From assembly GCA_919903585.1 (NCBI GenBank), contig CAKKST010000077.1, positions 1 through 8,520 of the forward strand: a stretch of DNA of 8,520 nt. Reading direction: 5' to 3'. Origin of the DNA: Nitrospiria bacterium (GTDB taxonomy: Bacteria; Nitrospirota; CAKKRA01; 9FT-COMBO-42-15). Shown in pieces: positions 1 through 5,284 of the stretch. Position 1 is the stretch's first letter; the number at the start of each line of letters is the position of its first letter. The notes under the pieces were generated by a model. It saw nothing but the letters and a program-made list of their open reading frames with translations. It was not told where the DNA came from and searched no databases. Both the position numbers and the translations under genes were made by a program.

Positions 1-319
1 GGCCAAGCATTGCGCCCATCATCCCGCCCATCCATCCTGCCATAAGCCCTTCCATTGTACCCATAAAACCGCCAAACCTGCCGATTGGCACGCCAAACAA
101 AATGCCGACTATACTGCCAATCATCACGCCTGCAAGGAAATTACCTGTTGGAAGAAGTATGAATGTGCCTACTGTAACACCTGCAAGCATGCCCATTATC
201 ATGCCAGCCATCATCCCAAGCATCTCATCACCCTTTTTCAAGAGCCTGTAGATAATAAGGCCTGTGATAGCAAGCGCAGCAATAGCGATAATCAATGCGC
301 CATAATATTGACCTGTCAT
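1..319 (-). CDS. Gly/Met-rich multi-pass membrane protein, 3' end outside window (partial)
   Basis: My own minus-strand translation from the ATG at 319 stays open for 106 codons to the window edge, so the C-terminus is missing. The product begins MTGQYYGALIIAIAALAITG, a first membrane segment at about residues 6-25, followed by a short basic stretch (RLLKKGDE). The rest is hydrophobic and very rich in Gly and Met, with MMAGMIMGMLAG near residues 37-48 and GWMGGMMGAMLG near 95-106. This suggests several closely packed glycine-zipper-like helices. The ATG overlaps the TGA of the CcmH-like gene (ATGA, 316-319), and a G-rich stretch at 329-333 can serve as ribosome binding site, so translation is probably coupled. 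I do not recognise the family. The Met content could mean metal (for example copper) contact or simply tight helix packing; nothing here decides between them. Confidence 0.7.
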   Translation of the reverse strand, partial: MTGQYYGALIIAIAALAITGLIIYRLLKKGDEMLGMMAGMIMGMLAGVTVGTFILLPTGNFLAGVMIGSIVGILFGVPIGRFGGFMGTMEGLMAGWMGGMMGAMLG

Positions 320-762
320 TTATTTCTACCCCCTAATTTTGAAAGGAGCGCAGCAATAATCAGATACACGACTCCTCCCCATACAAAGAGGATTGCTGTA
401 AATATTAATGCCTCTTTTAAAGGAAATCCGCCTCTTGTAAATTGATACCACTTGCCATTGAGGCGCTGCGGGATAGTCAGCAATGCCTCCTCACCATACC
501 GCTTATAAAAATATTCAACAACCTGTTCCGATGTCACGCCTGCCTGAAGCTTTACGCCTATCATGTCCTTCCATTCAAGGCCGCAGCTCATGTGGCAGTC
601 CTCAAGCACCATTGGGCATTCACACGGACAGGCAAGGTTATGGGAGATCCCAAGCACAGTATTGCTACCTGCCTGCGGCCAAAAGATATATTTAAAGCCA
701 AAAAAAACAGCAACAACAGCCACGCAGAGGAGATAAATTTTTATTTTTTTTGATACTGGCAT
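316..762 (-). CDS. CcmH/CycL-like cytochrome c maturation protein, divergent CxCxC type
   Basis: CcmH-family proteins are periplasmic thiol proteins that handle the reduced heme-binding cysteines of apocytochrome c. Numbered from the GTG at 780 (154 residues), the protein has an N-terminal membrane segment at about 14-34 and a periplasmic domain. That domain has Cys51, Cys53, Cys55, Cys62 and Cys66, then the family-like pattern of a helix, 'AGVTSEQVVEYFYKRYGEEALL' in outline (about 80-101), and a Pro. A second membrane segment lies at about 123-146. Canonical CcmH has LRCxxCQ; here it reads LACPCECP, so the usual CxxC is replaced by CxCxC plus a downstream CxxxC. This resembles the CPCGC-type CcmH-like proteins I recall from other phyla, but I could not align it. 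Three starts are possible: GTG 780, ATG 777 and ATG 762. I prefer 762 because GGAG (775-772) sits 9 nt upstream, whereas the G-rich repeat before 777/780 is too close. The next gene overlaps it by ATGA. Confidence 0.72.
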   Translation of the reverse strand: MPVSKKIKIYLLCVAVVAVFFGFKYIFWPQAGSNTVLGISHNLACPCECPMVLEDCHMSCGLEWKDMIGVKLQAGVTSEQVVEYFYKRYGEEALLTIPQRLNGKWYQFTRGGFPLKEALIFTAILFVWGGVVYLIIAALLSKLGGRNK

Positions 763-777
763 TTTTAATAACTCCAT

Positions 778-902
778 CACCCTCCCCTTAATCCCCTCCC
801 ATCGAGGGAGGGGAAATAAGAAAAAACTCCCCTTTCCATCGTGGGAAAGGCATAATACATTTTCCCCTCTCCCCTTGTGGGAGAGGGTTAGGGTGAGGGG
901 GA
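778..902. repeat. Cluster of three C/G-rich palindromes between two minus-strand genes
   Basis: Three hairpins follow one another. The first has arms 793-800 and 806-813 (CCCCTCCC/GGGAGGGG, 8 bp, loop ATCGA). The second has arms 831-837 and 844-850 (CCTTTCC/GGAAAGG, 7 bp). The third has arms 865-873 and 879-887 (CCCTCTCCC/GGGAGAGGG, 9 bp, 5-nt loop). The outermost parts (CACCCTCCCCTTAATCCCC at the left, GGGTTAGGGTGAGGGG at the right) are also imperfect inverted copies of each other, so the block may be one large cruciform-like element or several decayed copies. It resembles the REP/MITE-like C/G-rich palindromes common in some bacterial genomes. It supplies the stop codon and final Ser-Pro-Ser-Pro of the upstream gene and reaches the possible GTG start of the downstream gene. 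It has no clean T-run after the stems, so terminator function is uncertain; transcript stabilisation or attenuation is an alternative. Confidence 0.75.
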
Positions 903-1619
903 TTTCCGAAATAGAAACTTATAAACCCCAAAACCTATTATAATAGCAGCGCCAGCAGCAAGTATTGCAATATCCCTATTAGTTGTATCCTGTCTTGCCA
1001 TGCCGCCGAATTTTATATCAACAGAGGGATTATTATCCTGTTTTATATAATTTATCTTAAATCTGACCTCCTGACCTGCTGGTATATTCTTCATGGAATA
1101 ATGATACTGATTAAACTCGCTCTCCATCGTTTGTTTTAAGGCAGCAGGCTGGATTGAAAAATTCGTGGAACGGAGGGGCTGCTGGATGTTCACCTCAAGG
1201 TTCATAATATCATATCGGGACTGGATTACATACTCAAAGAACTTATCCTTTCCCCTTTTAAATGGGCTGTATTGAAAGTCTATAAAAAAATCACCATAAG
1301 GCAGGTTCATCGTTACCTGATTATAATTCTCTCTCTTTTCAACATCATAAAGCTGGCAGAAGTGCTGTCCCTTTGGCGAGAGGCTACAGGCATCTGTGAG
1401 CTTATTCACACCCTTTGGGAAGAGAAAGGTTATAGCGGCTGGAAAGGCGTCCTTGTTTGCAAACCTGCCTTCATACACAACAAGCACACCCGGGGTGTCA
1501 TACTCAGGCCATACAGAGACCTTCATCCTGCCGATCTTCAGCGCCTCTTCTCCATATAGTGGAGCAGGAATTATGAAAATGAAAAATAAAAGAAAGGTTA
1601 AAAATCGTTTAATCCCCAT
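888..1619 (-). CDS. Secreted, C-terminally membrane-anchored protein of unknown function
   Basis: I do not recognise the family. From the ATG at 1619 the protein is 243 residues. It begins with a convincing signal peptide, MGIKRFLTFLLFFIFIIPAP, with likely cleavage near LYG-EEA. A long polar domain rich in beta-type alternation (VSVWPEY, VLVVYEGRF, FFIDFQYSPF, VRFKINYI) follows, with two cysteines. A C-terminal membrane helix (DIAILAAGAAIIIGFGVYKFLF) ends in a short basic tail. The topology is therefore a periplasmic domain held by one C-terminal anchor. An upstream in-frame ATG at 1655 would give 255 residues but put 12 hydrophobic residues before the signal peptide; neither start has a good ribosome binding site. 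The last codons (Ser-Pro-Ser-Pro and TAA) lie in the palindrome cluster, so the C-terminus may have been changed by repeat insertion. It is the first gene of a run with the CcmH-like and Gly/Met-rich membrane genes, which hints at a role in cytochrome or metal handling, but this is context only. Confidence 0.75.
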   Translation of the reverse strand: MGIKRFLTFLLFFIFIIPAPLYGEEALKIGRMKVSVWPEYDTPGVLVVYEGRFANKDAFPAAITFLFPKGVNKLTDACSLSPKGQHFCQLYDVEKRENYNQVTMNLPYGDFFIDFQYSPFKRGKDKFFEYVIQSRYDIMNLEVNIQQPLRSTNFSIQPAALKQTMESEFNQYHYSMKNIPAGQEVRFKINYIKQDNNPSVDIKFGGMARQDTTNRDIAILAAGAAIIIGFGVYKFLFRKSPSP

Positions 1620-1679
1620 AATAGAGATATATTTTATTATATTTAATAATTCCATGCAATCACAAAATAAACTTTGCCA

Positions 1680-1708
1680 TTGAAAACCTTTTCTTATTAA
1701 TGTAATAT
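1680..1708 (+). promoter_or_regulatory. Candidate sigma70-type promoter for the plus-strand operon
   Basis: TTGAAA at 1680-1685 (5 of 6 to TTGACA) and TAATAT at 1703-1708 (4 of 6 to TATAAT) are separated by exactly 17 nt. Transcription would start near 1715 and give a leader of about 135 nt. That leader holds the stem-loop at 1741-1766 and the repeat at 1769-1829 before the OmpA-type gene. The region is AT-rich, so chance matches are possible. No comparably good promoter was found for the divergent minus-strand genes. Confidence 0.4.
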
Positions 1709-1740
1709 CTATGCTGTGGGGATTATTGTTCTTTAATTCA

Positions 1741-1766
1741 GGCTGTTGAAAAAGTCATCAACAGCC
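1741..1766. repeat. Perfect 9-bp inverted repeat (stem-loop) in the leader region
   Basis: GGCTGTTGA (1741-1749) and TCAACAGCC (1758-1766) are exact inverted copies around an 8-nt loop. No T-run follows on either strand, so it does not look like a rho-independent terminator. It lies in the presumed untranslated leader of the OmpA-type gene. The wording GGCTGTTGAAAAAGTC looks like one end of a dispersed repeat, and the GATTACA-type block starts 3 nt later, so both may be parts of one element. Confidence 0.6.
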
Positions 1767-1768
1767 TT

Positions 1769-1829
1769 GATTACAGAGATTACAAGAAACAGATTACACA
1801 GATTATGAGGATTTTAAATCTGCGTAATC
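1769..1829. repeat. GATTACA-type repeat block with imperfect inverted arms
   Basis: GATTACA occurs at 1769-1775, 1778-1784 and 1792-1798, with a related GATTAT at 1801-1806. The arm GATTACACAGATT (1792-1804) pairs with AATCTGCGTAATC (1817-1829) with one mismatch and a 12-nt loop. Short AATCTGTGTAATC-like repeats of this kind are found as dispersed intergenic elements in several bacterial genomes. Here it ends only about 10 nt before the ribosome binding site of the OmpA-type gene, so a folded transcript could affect access to it. Mobile origin is inferred from wording alone. Confidence 0.55.
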
Positions 1830-1838
1830 ATCTAAAAA

Positions 1839-1846
1839 AAGGAGGT
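1839..1846 (+). promoter_or_regulatory. Strong ribosome binding site of the OmpA-type gene
   Basis: AAGGAGGT at 1839-1846 is a near-perfect Shine-Dalgarno sequence, 5 nt before the ATG at 1852. It fixes that start and predicts high translation, in contrast to the weaker sites and the TTG and GTG starts of the following genes. Confidence 0.85.
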
Positions 1847-1851
1847 CGTCT

Positions 1852-2655
1852 ATGAGAAATGCAGCAAAATTTATAGCAATTTTTGTTTCATTAGCCATCC
1901 TCTCTGGCTGTTTTGTAACTACAGGCAAATATCAGGATAAGGTAAGGGAGGCAGAGAATTATAAGAGCGCTCTGGATAAGGCAAAGGAAAGGGTAGCTGT
2001 CCTTGAAAAGGTGATAGCATCTCTTGATGAGGCCATGAAGGCAGGCAAGGATGCCCAGTCCGAGATATTTGCTGATCTGATGCAGAAAAACAAGGAGCTT
2101 ATGGAGGCAAAGGGGGATCTGTCAAAGGAGATGGAGAGGCTGAGCAGGGAGAAGGAGGAGGCAATCTCAAAACTTAGATCCACCTATGACAACCTTGTAA
2201 AGAACCTGCAAAAGGAGATTAAAGAGGGTGAGATAAAGATTACACAGATAAAGGACAAGCTCTCTGTTAATATGGTGGAGAAGATACTCTTTGACTCAGG
2301 CAAGGCAGAGATAAAGCCAAAGGGAAAAGAGGTATTAAAAAAGGTCGGCGATATATTAAAAAGTGTGCCTGATAAACAGATAAGGATAGAGGGCCATACA
2401 GACAATGTCCCCATCGGCCCCGGTCTTCAGACAAAATATCCCACCAACTGGGAACTGTCAACTGCAAGGGCAACCACAGTGGCAAGGTTCCTGCAGGACA
2501 AGGCAGACATTGACCCTAATGTTTTGGTTGCAGCAGGATATTCAGAATACAGGCCTGTTGCCGCAAACGATACAGATGAGGGCAAGGCGCAGAACAGAAG
2601 GATAGAGATAGCCCTCATACCGATTGATATAGACAGGGTATTAGAGGAAAAGTAA
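1852..2655 (+). CDS. OmpA-family outer membrane lipoprotein with coiled coil
   Basis: This is a 267-residue lipoprotein that probably links the outer membrane to peptidoglycan. A signal sequence ends in the lipobox Leu17-Ser-Gly-Cys20. Residue 21 is Phe rather than Asp, which fits outer membrane sorting. Residues about 25-138 are rich in Lys, Glu, Ala and Leu with heptad-like spacing and should form a long coiled coil. The OmpA/MotB-type domain spans about 140-258: ILFDSGKAEIKPKG at 145-158, GHTDNVP at 181-187, NWELSTARA at 199-207, and QNRRIEI at 247-253. The HTDN Asp and the NRR Arg correspond to residues that bind diaminopimelate in this fold. Coiled-coil lipoproteins of this layout differ from Pal, which is shorter and lacks the long helix. 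The gene is first in a four-gene plus-strand run. The following gene starts 2 nt after its stop, and that gene's ribosome binding site lies inside this coding end. Confidence 0.9.
   Translation: MRNAAKFIAIFVSLAILSGCFVTTGKYQDKVREAENYKSALDKAKERVAVLEKVIASLDEAMKAGKDAQSEIFADLMQKNKELMEAKGDLSKEMERLSREKEEAISKLRSTYDNLVKNLQKEIKEGEIKITQIKDKLSVNMVEKILFDSGKAEIKPKGKEVLKKVGDILKSVPDKQIRIEGHTDNVPIGPGLQTKYPTNWELSTARATTVARFLQDKADIDPNVLVAAGYSEYRPVAANDTDEGKAQNRRIEIALIPIDIDRVLEEK
2643..2650 (+). promoter_or_regulatory. Ribosome binding site supporting a TTG start at 2657
   Basis: AGAGGAAA lies inside the last codons of the OmpA-type gene, with GAGG (2644-2647) 9 nt before the TTG. The DHH motif I begins only six residues after this TTG (Ser-His-Thr-Asn-Ala-Asp), so a later start would remove it. 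The ATG at 2661 is out of frame. The TTG start is therefore well supported and implies coupling to the upstream gene. Confidence 0.7.
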
Positions 2656-2656
2656 T

Positions 2657-5284
2657 TTGGATGTTATTACAAGCCATACAAATGCAGACTTTGATTCCCT
2701 TGCATCAATGCTCGCAGCAAGGAAGTTATACAAAGAGGCAATACCTGTCTTCTCAGGCGCGCAGGAGAGGAATGTCCGCGTCTTTTTCTCAAAGGTGCCA
2801 GAGGAGAAATTTGGCATAGAGAAGATCAGGAATATTGACCTGAATAAGATTACAAGGCTCATCATCGTTGATGTAAAGACGCCTGACAGGCTCGGAAGAT
2901 TTGCCGGGATACTTAACAGGCCTGATTTAAAGATACATGTCTATGACCACCATCCTCATACAGAAAAAGATATCCATGGGGAAATGGAGGTCATTGAGCC
3001 TGCAGGCGCAACAACAACAATACTGATAGAAAAACTCATAGAGAATAAGATTGAGATTACATCCGAAGAGGCAACCATCCTTGCACTCGGGATATATGAA
3101 GAAACCGGCTCTCTCTCATTCCCGTCAACAACACCGCGTGATCTGCAGGCAGCAGCCTATTTACTATCTAAAGGCGCTGACCTGAATCTCGTCTCAGATT
3201 ATATAATAAAGGAACTTGATGCTGAGCAGATAGAAATATTGAATGACCTGCTTCACTCTGCAAAGGAATTTTATTTTCACGGCATCAAGGTCATCATTGC
3301 CATTGCCTCTACAGAAAAATATATAGGCGAACTTGCCCTTATCACCCATAAGATGAGGGATATGGAGAACATAAATGCCATCTTTGTTGTTGTGCGGATG
3401 GAGGACAGGATACATATTGTGGCGAGGAGCCGCATCCCGAATGTGGATGTAGGCGATGTACTAAAAGAACTCGGCGGCGGCGGGCATTCCACTGCTGCAT
3501 CTGCATCTATAAAAGAGCTGACTATTGTGCAGGTGCAGGAGAGGCTTCTTGATATCCTAAACGGAAAGGTTACGCCGACAAGGGTTGCAAGGGATATAAT
3601 GACAGCGCCGCTAAAGACCGTGCAGATAGACAGCACAATAAAAGAGGCAGAGAAGATAATGACACAGTACGGCGTGAATGTCCTGCCTGTGCTTGATAAG
3701 GATATATTTGCAGGCCTTGTGTCAAGGGAGATGATACAGAAGGCCATCTTTCACAACCTTGAAAAGGCAAAGGTCTCTGATTTTATGTATACAGAGATGC
3801 AGAAGGCAGTGCCTGACACACCCTTTAGCAAGATAGAGTCCGTGATGGTTGAAGGCAATCAGAGATTTATGCCTGTTGTTGAGGGCGACAGGATTATCGG
3901 CGCCATTACACGGACAGACCTCCTGCGGACACTCCATGATGATATATTAATGAGGCCGCTGGGCGCAGAGGAGCTGCCAAAAGGCTTTCATTATACATAC
4001 AGCAGAAATCTAAGGCACCTCCTGAAAGAGCGACTCTCTGCTAATATAGAAAAATTATTGAAAAGCATCGGCGAGGTTGCGGAGGAGGCAGGGATGAATG
4101 CCTATGTTGTCGGCGGATTTGTACGCGATCTTTTGCTCGGCCATGAAAATCTGGATATTGATGTTGTGATAGAAGGCGACGGAATTGCCTTTGCAAACAG
4201 GCTCGGAAGACGTTTTAATGCGAGGGTAAAGGCGCATCAGAGATTCGGGACAGCAGTGGTAATCCTGCCTGATGATTTCAGAATAGACATTGCAACTGCA
4301 AGGACAGAGTATTATGAGTACCCCACTGCCCTTCCTACTGTTGAACTTAGCTCCATAAAGAAAGACCTCTATCGCCGCGACTTTACCATCAACACACTTG
4401 CAATTAAACTCAACAAAAGGGATTATGGAAATCTCATTGACTTCTTTGGCGGCCAGCGGGATATAAAGGAAAAGGCAATAAGGGTGCTGCATAATCTGAG
4501 CCTTGTTGAAGACCCGACAAGGGTCTTTCGTGCAATAAGGTTTGAGCAACGTTTTAATTTTAAGATAGGCAAGCACACACAGAATCTGATAAAGACCGCT
4601 GTCAGGATGGAGCTCTTTCATAAGCTGAGCGGAAAGAGGGTTCTTAATGAATTAAGGCTTATCTTTGAGGAGGCTGAGCCAATAAAGGCCATAATGCGTA
4701 TGGCAGAGTTTGACCTGTTAAGGTTTATACACCCTGAGATTGCCTTTAAAGACAAAAACACCCGCCTCTTTGAAAAGATAAAAGAGGCTATTGCATGGTT
4801 TGACCTGCTCTTTCTGAATCTTCCAATAGAAAAGTGGCTGATATATCTCATGGGTCTGTTAAACGGCCTGAGTAAAAGGGATGCAGAGGATGTGCTAAAA
4901 AGGCTCGCTGTACCTGAGAGGTCTGCGAGAAAACTCATTGATGCAGCAGAGCACTTTGAAAAGGTATTGTCAGAATTCTACAGGCATAAAAAGATGGAAA
5001 ACAGCAGGATATACCGCCTTCTCCATCCCCTCTCTACAGAGACAGTAGTATTTATGATGGCAAAGGCAAAAGAGGAGGCAGCAAAGAAATATATCTCTTT
5101 GTATCTTACAGAGCTGAGAAAGATAGGACTCTCCATCACAGGCAATGACCTTAAAAAACTTGGGATAAAAGAGGGGCCGAGATTTAGGGACATACTTGAG
5201 AAGGCATTTGAAAGGAAATTAAATGGCATGTTAAAGACAAAGAAGGACGAATTGAAATTTGTAAAGGGATTAAAGAGTGAATAA
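2657..5284 (+). CDS. DHH/DHHA1-CBS-CBS-tRNA nucleotidyltransferase fusion (CCA- or A-adding enzyme / poly(A) polymerase family)
   Basis: This is a cytoplasmic 875-residue RNA enzyme with three modules. Residues 1-300 form a DHH phosphoesterase: SHTNADFDS (6-14) with Asp11/Asp13, Asp72, DHH at 97-99, and the DHHA1 glycine motif GGGGHSTA (273-280). Two CBS domains follow at about 312-368 and 374-428; such pairs bind adenine nucleotides. A class II nucleotidyltransferase begins near 460: GGFVRD at 486-491, the catalytic pair Asp500/Asp502 in LDIDVV, ARTEYYEYP (548-556), RRDFTIN (573-579), the nucleotide-recognition motif EDPTR (618-622), then a helical RNA-binding tail to 875. This architecture is known, for example in the Aquifex A-adding enzyme as I recall, where a separate CC-adding enzyme makes the other part of the tRNA end. 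Whether this protein adds A, CC or CCA cannot be read from sequence alone. One oddity is that DHH motif IV reads EETG (148-151), where Asp is expected at 149. The TTG start and 8-nt overlap with the next gene point to an operon. Confidence 0.9.
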   Translation: MDVITSHTNADFDSLASMLAARKLYKEAIPVFSGAQERNVRVFFSKVPEEKFGIEKIRNIDLNKITRLIIVDVKTPDRLGRFAGILNRPDLKIHVYDHHPHTEKDIHGEMEVIEPAGATTTILIEKLIENKIEITSEEATILALGIYEETGSLSFPSTTPRDLQAAAYLLSKGADLNLVSDYIIKELDAEQIEILNDLLHSAKEFYFHGIKVIIAIASTEKYIGELALITHKMRDMENINAIFVVVRMEDRIHIVARSRIPNVDVGDVLKELGGGGHSTAASASIKELTIVQVQERLLDILNGKVTPTRVARDIMTAPLKTVQIDSTIKEAEKIMTQYGVNVLPVLDKDIFAGLVSREMIQKAIFHNLEKAKVSDFMYTEMQKAVPDTPFSKIESVMVEGNQRFMPVVEGDRIIGAITRTDLLRTLHDDILMRPLGAEELPKGFHYTYSRNLRHLLKERLSANIEKLLKSIGEVAEEAGMNAYVVGGFVRDLLLGHENLDIDVVIEGDGIAFANRLGRRFNARVKAHQRFGTAVVILPDDFRIDIATARTEYYEYPTALPTVELSSIKKDLYRRDFTINTLAIKLNKRDYGNLIDFFGGQRDIKEKAIRVLHNLSLVEDPTRVFRAIRFEQRFNFKIGKHTQNLIKTAVRMELFHKLSGKRVLNELRLIFEEAEPIKAIMRMAEFDLLRFIHPEIAFKDKNTRLFEKIKEAIAWFDLLFLNLPIEKWLIYLMGLLNGLSKRDAEDVLKRLAVPERSARKLIDAAEHFEKVLSEFYRHKKMENSRIYRLLHPLSTETVVFMMAKAKEEAAKKYISLYLTELRKIGLSITGNDLKKLGIKEGPRFRDILEKAFERKLNGMLKTKKDELKFVKGLKSE

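Noticed and set aside
442..753. Plus-strand open frame opposite the CcmH-like gene
   Set aside because: The minus-strand frame has membrane segments, the cysteine cluster and a coupled downstream start; the plus-strand frame has no features.
1741..1766. Stem-loop as a rho-independent terminator
   Set aside because: No run of T follows the stem on either strand, and it lies in front of, not behind, the plus-strand genes.
1769..1829. GATTACA repeats as a small CRISPR array
   Set aside because: Units are only about 7 nt, spacing is irregular (2 to 7 nt) and there are no spacer-sized unique segments.
3277..3747. Minus-strand open frame opposite the DHHA1/CBS region
   Set aside because: The Ser/Thr/Ile-rich composition is typical of a reverse-complement shadow; the plus-strand frame has clear domain motifs.
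4055..4621. Long open frame on the minus strand opposite the nucleotidyltransferase domain
   Set aside because: It lies fully inside a coding region with intact catalytic motifs on the plus strand, has no recognisable domain and looks like a codon-bias shadow.
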